Assembly: GCA_036011265.1 (NCBI GenBank)
Contig: DASCNB010000094.1
Coordinates: forward strand, 1-24,757
Direction: 5' to 3'
DNA length: 24,757 bases
DNA from: CAJXCL01 sp036011265
GTDB taxonomy: Bacteria; Nitrospinota; Nitrospinia; CAJXCL01
Positions 1 to 8,031 of this stretch are shown piece after piece (position 1 is the first letter of the stretch; every line of letters begins with the position of its first letter). The notes beneath the pieces were generated by a model. It made no database searches. It was not told the origin of the DNA and saw nothing but the letters and a program-made list of their open reading frames with translations. Made by a program: the position numbers and the translations under genes.

Positions 1-678
1 TTCTCTGTCAAATTCCAGGGCGGTCACCTTTGACTTAAGAAACGCTATCTCTTTTTCTCTTTTACTAAGAGCAGTTCTGATAGTTTTAAGTTCCTTGTTT
101 TCTGCTTCAGAAATAGAAAAATTTAATTTCAAGTCATTACCAAACCGTTGCAGGTTAAAAGCCGGTTTCTTTTTGAGATAGAATTCTATCTTGGCATAAT
201 CTTCAGGAAGATCATTAATAAAAAGAACTCTTTTGATAAATGGATCGTGTCTTGAAATAGAAGGTTTGTTAGCCATTAGCGTAGTTTTTTCAAAATCTAT
301 AACAAACCTTAATGGACTATCGAGAAAAAAGGCAGTATACTTCGCTCCTCCATTATAACTGATATTTATAATTGAAGAAGATTCTAAGGAAATTGCATTA
401 ACTCTATTTATAATATATATTTCTTTTGCTCGCGAATGCTTTCTGATCGAAGGAGCTTTTATCTCAACCTTCTCTAATTTAGGTTTGTCTTTTTCTGTTT
501 GTTCTGTTTTTTTTGAATTCAGGGGAATAGAGTCTGATTCATTTGTTGCGCTGGTTTCAATTTGAGGAGTGGACCTTTTTTCTTCATTTACTTCCTTTTT
601 ATTGCGGAAAGCGCTACACGACATTAAAAGAGATATACTTATAAAGATAGACAAAGATAGATATACTCTTTTTTTCAA
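1..678 (-). CDS. AMIN-domain lipoprotein, C-terminus outside the window
   Basis: The frame stays open from a TTG codon at 678 to the window edge, giving 226 residues. GGGGG at 687-691 lies 8 nt upstream of the TTG as a ribosome binding site, and the nearer ATG (681-683) runs straight into TGA. Residues 1-21 form a basic start, a hydrophobic stretch and the lipobox L-M-S-C21; Ser22 after the cysteine suggests outer-membrane sorting. A polar linker follows (about 22-85). Residues about 90-190 contain the pattern SYNGGAKYTAFFLDSPLRFV followed by IDFE, which resembles the AMIN domain of periplasmic envelope and pilus proteins (AmiC, PilQ). From about 191 the sequence becomes Lys/Glu-rich and probably coiled coil. 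The partner and precise job are unknown. The domain call rests on pattern recognition by eye. Confidence 0.72.
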   Translation of the reverse strand, partial: MKKRVYLSLSIFISISLLMSCSAFRNKKEVNEEKRSTPQIETSATNESDSIPLNSKKTEQTEKDKPKLEKVEIKAPSIRKHSRAKEIYIINRVNAISLESSSIINISYNGGAKYTAFFLDSPLRFVIDFEKTTLMANKPSISRHDPFIKRVLFINDLPEDYAKIEFYLKKKPAFNLQRFGNDLKLNFSISEAENKELKTIRTALSKREKEIAFLKSKVTALEFDRE

Positions 679-751
679 AACATTAACCCCCATTAAAAAA
701 CAGATTTCAGACTGTGAATGTTTCAGGATATGGATTTGGTTATTAAATATC

Positions 752-970
752 AAGGTAAAATTGACCGGTCTTTAGGAGAATGCTTTCTGTTTGTGCTTTT
801 TGTCAAAAAAGGTACAGGACGATGAGGGTTAATGGAGTCAAATATAAAGCTATGCTAAAGATCGCTCCGAAGTGGAATTAAGCCACTGTATTTGCCCTGG
901 GTGTGCAAAAAAATCTAACCTCAATTTTATGATGGAAATGAGGGACTGGAAGCAGAAGAGTAAAGATTAA
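752..970 (+). pseudogene. Decayed Cys-rich tail of a PAS/response-regulator protein
   Basis: Pieced across frames, this stretch reads KVKLTGL, then LSVCAFCQK, then KVQDDEG*WSQI*SYAKDR, then SEVELSHCICPGCAKK. It matches in order the tail found after PAS, GAF or receiver domains in many two-component proteins (roughly LPICxxCKKIRDDxGYW, then IExYI, then SEAEFSHGICPECAKK). Two in-frame stops (TAA where Tyr and Glu are expected) and at least two frameshifts, one at the A-run near 803-809, break it. The last open piece runs from 848 to a TAA at 968-970. The N-terminal sensor part is not visible upstream. I infer a remnant with no protein product. Confidence 0.72.
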
Positions 971-994
971 TTTGACCTCGATTTTCTGATTTAA

Positions 995-1294
995 TCAATC
1001 GTAATCAAACGGAGTTAATGGTTTTGATTTGTCGTCACTTTCTTTGATTTTTTTTAGAGATTCATCAAAAATATTTTGTAAAGACTCCGATCTCTTTTTA
1101 TGGTCATTTTCTGAATTCTTAAATTTTTTTTCTATCGTAACTTTCTGCTGCTTGGATTTGATTAATGCGTCTTTGAAGCGGTCACCGGTAGATTGTTCAA
1201 GAATAGGCCTTCTTTCCTCAACAACCTTCCCGTCTTTACGGTCAATAACCAATATTGTGTTGCAACAGGGGCACTGAATTTCAAAGAATTGCAT
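995..1294 (-). CDS. Small Cys-rich (zinc-ribbon-like) coiled-coil protein
   Basis: A 99-residue protein. Residues 8-11 are C-P-C-C in the context IQCPCCNTILVIDRKDGKVV, resembling a half zinc-ribbon like those in a conserved hypothetical family of deltaproteobacteria-like genomes. The rest (about 35-90) is Lys/Glu-rich and probably helical or coiled coil. No signal peptide or membrane segment is visible, so it is likely cytoplasmic. With a single Cys cluster, metal binding would probably need a dimer. No strong Shine-Dalgarno precedes the ATG at 1292-1294. It diverges from the 633-aa gene across 149 bp that must hold both promoters. Function is unknown. Confidence 0.75.
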   Translation of the reverse strand: MQFFEIQCPCCNTILVIDRKDGKVVEERRPILEQSTGDRFKDALIKSKQQKVTIEKKFKNSENDHKKRSESLQNIFDESLKKIKESDDKSKPLTPFDYD

Positions 1295-1443
1295 TTATTT
1301 AACGGTTTCCAATCATTAGCGATTTATGATATATTAATACAAAATCGGGTTAATTAGTAGGGTAAAACACTTTATAAAAAGAAGGTGATTTATCTAATAA
1401 TTTTATACCGTATATCTACTCCATTATACGTAATCACATAAAA

Positions 1444-3345
1444 ATGATAGAACCTAGAAAAGTCGGCTATGTTGATCAGAATGTTGAATTTTTGAAAAAT
1501 CAGATTGGATTTTTCAAGAAAAAACTTAGTGAGGAAAAAAAAATTGAAGCTAAAGACAACTCGCCAGAAGAAGAGAAATCCCGCATCGTAGCCTTGCTTG
1601 ACTCCCATATAGCACAACTTCCAAAAATAACTCAACAAGTACAGGATATTAAGACTAAAGAAGATTTAAAGGGTATTAAAACTACTGATTTTATTATAAG
1701 ACTTCAAACTATAGATGAAATTTTAAACAAAATAATAGAAGATGTTGAAATCGTTACAAAAGAGCAGATATATTGCAAGCTTGAAAATTATAAACGCGAA
1801 GTACATAAATCCGCTCGTTCGATTCTGGGACTCTTTGACTTCTTAATCCCCAACATTAAAAATGAAATAACTTATTTTAAGAAATTTTATCGAATTCCAT
1901 CTAATGCGGGTAACACAATCCTTCCTGAACTTGAAGATCTGATGTATAACCTTGGAAATCATAAAATCTCGTTAAAAGAGTTCTTTCAAGGGTATACTCG
2001 CGGAAAGAAAAATATTGAAGGTTTCGATACTTTAAGAGTGAAAAACAATGTATTTTCAAGGTACCAGTCCTATGAAAACAACCCCGGAGCTTATGATGAA
2101 ATTAATTCATGTATTCTGAATATTTGCCGGGCCATCATGCCTTTTTTATCAGAACAAAGAACCGAACCGGAGTTTGCGAAGTTGTTTTCTCACATAGAGG
2201 AAATTAATCGAAAGGCTGCAAACCCGAGGCTGGGGCGAAACGTTGAGATAATGAAGGATATTTTTGAACTTAGCGCCTTATTCCGTTCAATGGTTACTAA
2301 GGTGGGGAAAAAATTTTCTTACCGAGATGAATATAAGAATTCCAAAGCCAAAATCGAAGAATTTAACAATCTAAAAAAACCTGTTATTTCTTATAACTTG
2401 GAAATGTTTAAAACACATGAAGAAAAATTTACGAAATTATTTGCTGACGAACACCAAAAGGCGATGTTTGATCGGATTATTAGTGAAGTAAAAAGATATA
2501 TGGAGGAGAAAACACTGCCGTTTGATCGTATTGATATGGTATTTAAAAAGCTTGCTAAAAAAGATTTTAATATCGTGATTTTGGAAAAAGAGGCCGGTGA
2601 CCTGACAATTCAAATAACTCCTCATCTTGCTAAAAAATTCGGAGAAGATAATTTGAAAAGAATTAATATTATTATTTTGGAAATTGACTTCTGGTTCCCT
2701 TACGAAAGCAAGCAGCAGCTGTTTGAAGAGATATCAAAAGTAACACAAAAAATTCAGGCGGATGAGCCAATAGATAATAAAGAATTTATGACTATGATGC
2801 AGGACTTTAATAAGGAAATTAACGAAAAGTACAGAAAACTTTATCTAGACCAAATCAAATTGGCCAATGCCATTGTTAAAGATTTTTCTAAAATATTCTC
2901 TATTAAGAAAGTAAGGGAAAAGTTAAACAGCCGGCTTATGGATAAAGAGGCCTGGGATGAGGCTTCTTCAAGACTGATGAAGGTGAAAAGGAACCTGGCT
3001 GTTCTTGGATCAGACCATGAGTCGCTTAAAGAAAATATAAATAAGTTCCCTTTTTTAAAGGGCGCACTGGAAGACCTTTGCCAGTTGCTCTACGATAATT
3101 CAATGAAGTTGTTTATTACTTATGGAATGGCGGATCAGAGAAGCATACTGAACATGACAAATATATTATCCGTTTACAATGAATTTCATGACGCCAAAAG
3201 CGTTTGGTCTGCATTTTCCCATTATTTTCACTCGAACAATATTCCCAATTTTTACGCAAATGAAACTAAAGTAATCCGCTTAACTCAGAATTTACTTTGC
3301 AAAACCGAGTTTGACAAACTTTTTCCAAAAAAAAAGAAAAAGTAG
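1444..3345 (+). CDS. Large helical protein of unknown function
   Basis: A 633-residue protein that I do not recognise. It is rich in Lys, Glu, Ile and Asn and looks almost entirely alpha-helical. Residues 1-110 look like coiled coil, and the C-terminus ends in a run of five lysines. There is no signal peptide, membrane span, Walker motif or zinc motif, so it is probably cytoplasmic. The ATG at 1444 is the only ATG after the in-frame stop at 1375-1377. It has no close Shine-Dalgarno; the nearest purine-rich match, GAAGGTG, is about 56 nt away, so initiation may be unusual. Its TAG (3343-3345) directly abuts the stop of the convergent Nudix gene. Codon use and the uninterrupted frame argue that it is real. 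Confidence 0.8.
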   Translation: MIEPRKVGYVDQNVEFLKNQIGFFKKKLSEEKKIEAKDNSPEEEKSRIVALLDSHIAQLPKITQQVQDIKTKEDLKGIKTTDFIIRLQTIDEILNKIIEDVEIVTKEQIYCKLENYKREVHKSARSILGLFDFLIPNIKNEITYFKKFYRIPSNAGNTILPELEDLMYNLGNHKISLKEFFQGYTRGKKNIEGFDTLRVKNNVFSRYQSYENNPGAYDEINSCILNICRAIMPFLSEQRTEPEFAKLFSHIEEINRKAANPRLGRNVEIMKDIFELSALFRSMVTKVGKKFSYRDEYKNSKAKIEEFNNLKKPVISYNLEMFKTHEEKFTKLFADEHQKAMFDRIISEVKRYMEEKTLPFDRIDMVFKKLAKKDFNIVILEKEAGDLTIQITPHLAKKFGEDNLKRINIIILEIDFWFPYESKQQLFEEISKVTQKIQADEPIDNKEFMTMMQDFNKEINEKYRKLYLDQIKLANAIVKDFSKIFSIKKVREKLNSRLMDKEAWDEASSRLMKVKRNLAVLGSDHESLKENINKFPFLKGALEDLCQLLYDNSMKLFITYGMADQRSILNMTNILSVYNEFHDAKSVWSAFSHYFHSNNIPNFYANETKVIRLTQNLLCKTEFDKLFPKKKKK

Positions 3346-3750
3346 TTAATATTTACTATTAAAATAATCTAAAAGAATTTGCCTGTGATCAAAATAAAGA
3401 TTGTCAGGTAAATTACCTGCTGTAAAAATTCCTATTCCCCTGGCGTCTGAGGCTGCCTGGGGTTTCCCCTCCAGTGTTTTTGCGATAAAAACCGTGCTGA
3501 CATTATGCTGTCTCGGGTCTCTATCAGGATCAGAATAGGTATGGAATTGTCTTAACAGCATGACTTTTAAAGTGGTTTCTTCCTCAGCTTCCCTGGTAGC
3601 AGCATCTTCAAGTGACTCTCCATGATTAACATATCCTCCTGGAATCGCCCATCCATAAGGGGGATTTTTTCGTTCAATCAGGATTATCCCCTGATTTTCA
3701 AGTTCAATAATTATGTCCACCGTTGGTATGGGGTTTCTATGTTTAGTCAT
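3346..3750 (-). CDS. Nudix hydrolase, ADP-ribose pyrophosphatase-like
   Basis: A 134-residue, single-domain Nudix protein. The Nudix box spans residues 39-61: G39-x5-E45-x7-R53-E54-A-E-E57-E58-T-T60. The usual Gly near the end is Thr60, a variant I recall in ADP-ribose pyrophosphatase-like members. R53, E54, E57 and E58, which position the divalent metal, are all present. Nudix enzymes cleave nucleoside diphosphates linked to another group; ADP-ribose or a related sugar nucleotide is the likely substrate, inferred from family resemblance only. Length is normal for the compact family. It is cytoplasmic, transcribed alone, and convergent with the 633-aa gene with no spacer between the stops. 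Confidence 0.9.
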   Translation of the reverse strand: MTKHRNPIPTVDIIIELENQGIILIERKNPPYGWAIPGGYVNHGESLEDAATREAEEETTLKVMLLRQFHTYSDPDRDPRQHNVSTVFIAKTLEGKPQAASDARGIGIFTAGNLPDNLYFDHRQILLDYFNSKY

Positions 3751-3793
3751 GGAACGATTTTAACCTTATGATTTCTCACGGTCAATGTACAAA

Positions 3794-3818
3794 AAAAGGA
3801 AATATTTTCATTCCTTTT
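3794..3818. repeat. Inverted repeat AAAAGGAA/TTCCTTTT
   Basis: Perfect 8-bp arms (3794-3801 and 3811-3818) surround a 9-nt spacer, between the Nudix start and the sigma-54 promoter. It lies about 215-240 bp upstream of the predicted start site near 4032, a plausible distance for an activator site of a sigma-54 promoter. It could equally be an operator for the Nudix gene or chance in AT-rich DNA. Confidence 0.35.
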
Positions 3819-4005
3819 AGACCATTTTCCTGTTGTTTTGGCTTTCCCGGAAAGATAGTCTTACCATCTAATTCTATCATCAGTGCACGGATTTTATAGA
3901 AAGTAATTGATTTTAAACAATTTATCATAAAAAGAAGGCTTCCTTGAGTTATCTTTCCATGACGGAGATTATGATGTTTTGCACTTCTTGAAATAACCTA
4001 ATCTA

Positions 4006-4021
4006 TGGCATAAAAATTGCC
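4006..4021 (+). promoter_or_regulatory. Sigma-54 (RpoN) promoter
   Basis: TGGCATAAAAATTGCC matches the sigma-54 consensus TGGCAC-N5-TTGCW, with the invariant GG (4007-4008) and GC (4019-4020) separated by exactly 10 bp. The expected start of transcription is about 12 nt after the GC, near 4032. This gives a leader of about 50 nt before the ATG at 4083, which has its own AGGA site. It implies that an enhancer-binding activator controls the downstream diguanylate cyclase gene. Confidence 0.72.
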
Positions 4022-4082
4022 AATAAATAGGTTAAAGAAGATAAAAGCGTCAAATAATCAACTTTGTAAACGGGGTAGGAAA

Positions 4083-5624
4083 ATGAGAGCAGAACGATTA
4101 ATGATTGTAGACGATGATTTAGATCATCTTAAAAAAATATCCGGGTATCTGGTTAATGAAGGCTTTGATGTGGCAACTGAGCCGAACTCAAAGAAAGCCT
4201 TAAATCGATTGTTAAAAGAAGATTTTGATTTAGTTTTTATAAAACAAAATGTGACAGGCTGTGACGGGTTGTCCGTTCTGCAGCAACTTCAAAAAGCAGG
4301 GTCAAAGAGCTCTTTTATTATCATGGCGGATTCTTTGGATATTAGGCAGGCCGTAGATATTATGCAGGAAGGAGCTTACAGTATCTTAATGATGCCTTAT
4401 AAAATGGAACAACTCAAAGAAATGGTGATTAAAGGCTTTAAAAATAGAAGCGCATTTTTAGAGATACTTCAACTTTCTGGCAACCTTGTGAAAGTTAACA
4501 GCAACTTGCAAGACAAAAAAAAGCATTTGGAAAATGATCAAAAGCTGTTAAAAAGTAAAGTTGAAGAACTAAAATTACTTAATAATCTCAGTTTCCTGAT
4601 GAGTTCATCCTTGAATCCGGAAGTAATTATTGATGGTCTTGCGCAAAACTTAAGAGATACGGTCCATTTTGATATTTTTTCAGTCATGATGTTGGACGGT
4701 AAAGAAATTTTCCTGAAGGTTCATTCCAACAACCCATTGGGAAAGGGATTATTAGATGAGATAAATAGAAATGTCCATAAGAGTTTTACCAGGTATGTAG
4801 GGAAGACTGAATCTTTCAATAAACTGCCTGAAAAAGTGGAGGGTAAATCAAGAAAAGTTATTAGCATCCATCAGGATTCGGAATTAGATTTTAATTTACA
4901 GGTGGCTGGCAAAAAATTAGGTGTGTTGAAAATTATCCGGTTTTCCGGAGAACCTTTTAGCGAAGACCAGAAGTGCCTCTTATCCACAGTATCCAACCAG
5001 CTTGCCCTGTTTTTGAATAATGCTCTTGAGCATAAAAAATATCTTGACCTAGCGTCTCATGATTCTTTAACTAATGCTCTCAATCGCAGGGCCTTCGATG
5101 ATATTATTGAGAGGGAATTTAACCGATCTGTTCGGTACAAAACCCCGCTCTCAGTAATAATGTTTGATTTGGATCATTTTAAAAAGATAAATGACAGTTG
5201 GGGGCATCAGGCCGGTGATACAGTTTTAAAGGAAGTATCGGAAGTTGTGCATAATTGTCTTAGAGAATCGGATATTTTTGCTCGTTACGGAGGCGAGGAG
5301 TTTGTCGCTATTCTTCCTCAAACTGGAATTGAAAAAGCAGGTATTTTGGCAGAAAGAATTCGAATTGCTATTCAAAATAAGCCTATTAATGTCCAAGAGG
5401 GGAAAATTAACGCAACTTCAAGTGTGGGAATTGCCTGTTATCCTTTTTCTTCAGTAGAAGATAAAAATGACTTGGTAAAAATGGCAGATAATGCTTTATA
5501 CCAAGCAAAAAATAATGGTAGAAACTGCGTTTATATTCATTCTAAAGAAAATAAATTTAGAGAAATTAAACTAAAAGGTAATATTTTTCAACCTGCAAAA
5601 ATCGAAAGCCACTCAATTGCCTGA
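4083..5624 (+). CDS. Diguanylate cyclase with degenerate receiver and GAF domains
   Basis: A 513-residue cytoplasmic protein. The ATG at 4083 follows GGGGTAGGAAA; a longer frame from TTG 4017 begins inside the sigma-54 promoter and is discarded. Residues 6-120 form a receiver fold with the acidic cluster D10-D12. Lys54 replaces the phospho-acceptor Asp (FDLVFIKQN), Ala82 sits at the Thr/Ser position, and Met104 replaces the conserved Lys (ILMMPY). About 120-165 is coiled coil and about 165-312 is GAF-like. The GGDEF domain (about 325-485) has DSLTNALNRRAF, FDLDHFKKIND and the active-site GGEEF at 403-407. An RxxD inhibitory site lies at 394-397, five residues before it. It should make c-di-GMP from two GTP with product inhibition, with input from GAF or partner binding rather than Asp phosphorylation. 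Confidence 0.93.
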   Translation: MRAERLMIVDDDLDHLKKISGYLVNEGFDVATEPNSKKALNRLLKEDFDLVFIKQNVTGCDGLSVLQQLQKAGSKSSFIIMADSLDIRQAVDIMQEGAYSILMMPYKMEQLKEMVIKGFKNRSAFLEILQLSGNLVKVNSNLQDKKKHLENDQKLLKSKVEELKLLNNLSFLMSSSLNPEVIIDGLAQNLRDTVHFDIFSVMMLDGKEIFLKVHSNNPLGKGLLDEINRNVHKSFTRYVGKTESFNKLPEKVEGKSRKVISIHQDSELDFNLQVAGKKLGVLKIIRFSGEPFSEDQKCLLSTVSNQLALFLNNALEHKKYLDLASHDSLTNALNRRAFDDIIEREFNRSVRYKTPLSVIMFDLDHFKKINDSWGHQAGDTVLKEVSEVVHNCLRESDIFARYGGEEFVAILPQTGIEKAGILAERIRIAIQNKPINVQEGKINATSSVGIACYPFSSVEDKNDLVKMADNALYQAKNNGRNCVYIHSKENKFREIKLKGNIFQPAKIESHSIA

Positions 5625-5628
5625 AAGT

Positions 5629-5737
5629 GTTTAGCGAACGCATTCGCTGCTGCTTGTGGCGGGGTTAGAGAGCGAACTTTAAAAAATTATAATCTCCACT
5701 CAAGATTTCCTGCGGCTTACCGCAGGGAGCTTCAATT
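5629..5737. repeat. Palindromic intergenic repeat, GTTTAGC / GGAGCTTCAATT modules
   Basis: This fills most of the gap between two convergent genes. It starts with GTTTAGCGAACG, including the hairpin AGCGAA-cgca-TTCGCT (5633-5648). It ends with the perfect hairpin CCTGCGG-ctta-CCGCAGG (5709-5726) running into GGAGCTTCAATT (5726-5737). Both end modules recur inverted at 12386-12433. The last hairpin could act as a two-way terminator, but no T-run follows it. Confidence 0.6.
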
Positions 5738-5750
5738 GGTTAAACAAGTT

Positions 5751-6479
5751 TTACTTTTTAATTAGTTTTTTTAGATGGGCAACTTCATCGGAATCAAGGT
5801 GACGAAATTCCCCGAGACTTAATTCTTTCAGATTCAGGAAAGCATATTTAATTCTTCTTAACTTTGAAACAGGATGCCCAATCGCTTCGCATAATATCCT
5901 GACCTGCCTTTTTCTTCCTTCAATAAGAACAAACCTTAACCAGCAGTTATTTCCGGTTGTCCTTTCTATACTTACTCTTAAAGGGGGGGCGGGGATTCCA
6001 CTAATTTTTATGCCTTTGCTCAGCCTCCTTATTTTTTTTTCGTCAGGGATACCTCGCACTCGGGCAAGGTAAACTTTTGGTATCTGCTTTGATGGATGAG
6101 ACAATCCATGGGCAAGTATTCCGTCATTGGTCAGCAGCAAAAGACCTTCGGTATTAATATCCAGACGTCCCACAGGGAAAATCCTTTCTTTAACATTTTT
6201 GATCAAGATGCGGACGGTAGGACGGTCTTTATCATCATTCAATGTGGTCACATATCCCCTCGGTTTGTTTAAAATCAGATAGACTGGTTTTTCTTTTTTT
6301 AAAATCAATTTACCGTCTATTTTTATATGGTCTTCTGTCGGATCTGCTTTGGCCCCCAGTTGTGTTACAACAGCGCCGTTAAGTGTTACTCGGCCTTCCA
6401 TTATAATCCTCTCTGCTTTTCTTCTGGAGGCGATACCCGCAATGGCTAAAATTTTTTGCAGCCGGATTTCGCTACGCAT
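5751..6479 (-). CDS. rluB: 23S rRNA pseudouridine synthase, RsuA/RluB family
   Basis: A 242-residue protein. Residues about 4-55 form the S4 RNA-binding domain (RLQKILAIAGIASRRKAERI). The RsuA/RluB catalytic domain follows, with GRLDINTEGLLLLTNDG around the catalytic Asp107. Conserved flanking motifs are LNKPRGYVTT (70-79) and GRKRQVRIL near residue 190. The family converts a specific uridine of large-subunit rRNA (U2605 in E. coli for RluB) to pseudouridine; site assignment here is by family. Length is normal for the short, tail-less RluB form. It is last in the scpA-scpB-rluB order, an arrangement common in bacteria, and starts 58 nt after the scpB stop. Confidence 0.94.
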   Translation of the reverse strand: MRSEIRLQKILAIAGIASRRKAERIIMEGRVTLNGAVVTQLGAKADPTEDHIKIDGKLILKKEKPVYLILNKPRGYVTTLNDDKDRPTVRILIKNVKERIFPVGRLDINTEGLLLLTNDGILAHGLSHPSKQIPKVYLARVRGIPDEKKIRRLSKGIKISGIPAPPLRVSIERTTGNNCWLRFVLIEGRKRQVRILCEAIGHPVSKLRRIKYAFLNLKELSLGEFRHLDSDEVAHLKKLIKK

Positions 6480-6537
6480 AGGTACTTATCCATACGATAT
6501 GGTTGATGCAATCAGAACTATATACGCAAGGGATTTA

Positions 6538-7185
6538 TCAGGCAGAACCTTTTAGTTTTTCCGCTTCAGGGTTTGAACCGTTACTTTTATCGGCTTGGTT
6601 TTTTTGCTCAAATGGAAGGTCAGGTTGGGATAGCTCAGGAGGCATTGACCCTTCAATTACCATGTCCTGTTCTTTAAAATCCTCTAGGGAAGGCATGTCA
6701 GCAATGCTTTTCAATCCAAAATATTCCAGGAATTTTCTGGACGTACCATACATGATAGGTCTTCCCGGGACTTCTCGTCTTCCCATGATGCGGATCAGGT
6801 TTCTCTCCAGGAGCGTTTTAATTACTCCAGCTGAATCCACCCCTCTGATATTGTCAATTTCAAGGCGGGTGATCGGTTGTTTATAAGAAATTATAGAAAG
6901 GCTGTCCAGAGCTTGCTTTGAAAGACGGGCTGCTCTATCTGCCTTATGAAATTTTCTAATCCAATCCGAGTATTCATGCCTTGTAGCTAATTGATATCCG
7001 CCCGCAACCTCCTGAATCTGCAAATTGCGGCTTTCGTACTCTTGCTTCAGTTCTTCAAAAACTGTGTTTAATGCTTCCCGGTCGAATTTTCCTTCAAAAA
7101 GCTCGCGCAGTTTATCCGCAACGAGAGGTTTGTCCGATATCAGTAAAAGATTTTCAATTATCGCTTTCAGATTAATCTCTTTCAT
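6538..7185 (-). CDS. scpB: Segregation and condensation protein B
   Basis: A 215-residue protein with tandem winged helices. Family signatures are NLKAIIENLLLISDKPL at the start, then SIISYKQPITRLEID, IRGVDSAGVI and GRREVPGRPIMYGTS. ScpB binds ScpA and, with SMC, forms the chromosome-organising condensin complex. I chose the ATG at 7185-7183 because GAGG lies 9 nt upstream, within the end of scpA; an ATG two codons earlier is too close to that site, and a still longer frame only reads out-of-frame scpA. The start overlaps the 3' end of scpA by 14 nt, so translation is probably coupled. The last 30 or so residues are a Pro/Ser/Glu/Lys-rich, probably disordered tail. Confidence 0.93.
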   Translation of the reverse strand: MKEINLKAIIENLLLISDKPLVADKLRELFEGKFDREALNTVFEELKQEYESRNLQIQEVAGGYQLATRHEYSDWIRKFHKADRAARLSKQALDSLSIISYKQPITRLEIDNIRGVDSAGVIKTLLERNLIRIMGRREVPGRPIMYGTSRKFLEYFGLKSIADMPSLEDFKEQDMVIEGSMPPELSQPDLPFEQKNQADKSNGSNPEAEKLKGSA

Positions 7186-7906
7186 TGACATCTTCCTCAG
7201 GGGCCTTAAAAATTCTAATAGGACCAAACTGCTTCATTTGCTGAATTTTTACCATATTTAATTTCATCAATTCAAGTAGACCTAAAAAAGTAGCTATAAC
7301 TTCTATTTTGGACTTAAAAGAATGCAATAAATCATCAAAAGTGATACTTGCCACACTACTTAACTTTTCCATTATATAATTAATTTTATCAGTAACCGAG
7401 ATTTCATCAACGCTTATATCATAATCATCTCTGAATGAAAGTTCTTTCATAACATGTTTAAAAGCAACCATCAGATCGAAAACAGTGACATCATACTTTA
7501 CATCATCATCTCCCTCTTCTAATTGCGCTGGAACATTTCGAGTAAAAACTTTATTTTGATGAAACTCCATGACCCGTAGTTTTCCGGCCGCTTCCTTATA
7601 CTTCTTATACTCCAGAAGTTGTCTGACTAACTTCTCTCTCGGATCTTCACCTGGTTCTTCCTCATCTTCCTGTTCCTGTTGTGGGAGCAGCATTTTTGAT
7701 TTAATCCTTGCCAGCTCCGCTGCCATTACCAGGTAGTCTCCGGCAACAGAAAGATTCAGTTCTTTCATCAGATCAATGTAGGCGAGGTATTGTTTGGTGA
7801 TATCAGAAATCGGGATGTCATATATATCAAGTTTCTGTTCTTTGATTAAATGAAGCAGTAAATCAAGCGGACCTTCAAAAACATCAAGTTGTACTTTGTA
7901 ATCCAT
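7172..7906 (-). CDS. scpA: Segregation and condensation protein A
   Basis: A 244-residue kleisin of normal length. The N-terminus FEGPLDLLLHLIKEQKLDIYD is the ScpA signature and forms the SMC-binding helical domain. A second typical stretch is DYLVMAAELARIKSKMLLP (about 58-76). An acidic linker EQEDEEEPGEDP follows, then the C-terminal winged helix that contacts the SMC head. ScpA bridges the two SMC heads with ScpB in chromosome condensation. A weak GAGAA precedes the ATG. It overlaps scpB by 14 nt, and tsaC lies 125 nt upstream on the same strand. Confidence 0.95.
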   Translation of the reverse strand: MDYKVQLDVFEGPLDLLLHLIKEQKLDIYDIPISDITKQYLAYIDLMKELNLSVAGDYLVMAAELARIKSKMLLPQQEQEDEEEPGEDPREKLVRQLLEYKKYKEAAGKLRVMEFHQNKVFTRNVPAQLEEGDDDVKYDVTVFDLMVAFKHVMKELSFRDDYDISVDEISVTDKINYIMEKLSSVASITFDDLLHSFKSKIEVIATFLGLLELMKLNMVKIQQMKQFGPIRIFKAPEEDVNERD

Positions 7907-7933
7907 TTTTTCTCAGGAAATATGGGGAAATGA

Positions 7934-7955
7934 ACTAAAACCAGGCATTTTTAGT
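7934..7955. repeat. Inverted repeat ACTAAAA/TTTTAGT upstream of scpA
   Basis: Perfect 7-bp arms (7934-7940, 7949-7955) lie in the 125-bp tsaC-scpA gap. It might be a weak terminator or attenuator between the two genes or an operator for scpA. No clear T-run follows on the minus strand, so I do not call a terminator. Confidence 0.35.
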
Positions 7956-8031
7956 CCACTTTGCATTTTCGGCATTTTACGATATCAAATATCCGTGAAA
8001 ATATCAATTCTATTGTAAAGCTAACAGCTAA

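Noticed and set aside
569..775. Plus-strand 68-codon frame
   Set aside because: Its first part is antisense to the AMIN lipoprotein gene; only the last residues may belong to the pseudogene remnant.
4017..4082. Longer N-terminus of the diguanylate cyclase from TTG 4017
   Set aside because: The TTG lies in the sigma-54 -12 element, and the ATG at 4083 has a good ribosome site and starts the receiver fold correctly.
5709..5726. Rho-independent terminator between the cyclase and rluB genes
   Set aside because: The hairpin is perfect, but no T-run follows on either strand and the sequence belongs to the repeat family.
7186..7227. Longer ScpB N-terminus
   Set aside because: It only reads the scpA 3' end out of frame; the ATG at 7185 has GAGG at proper distance.
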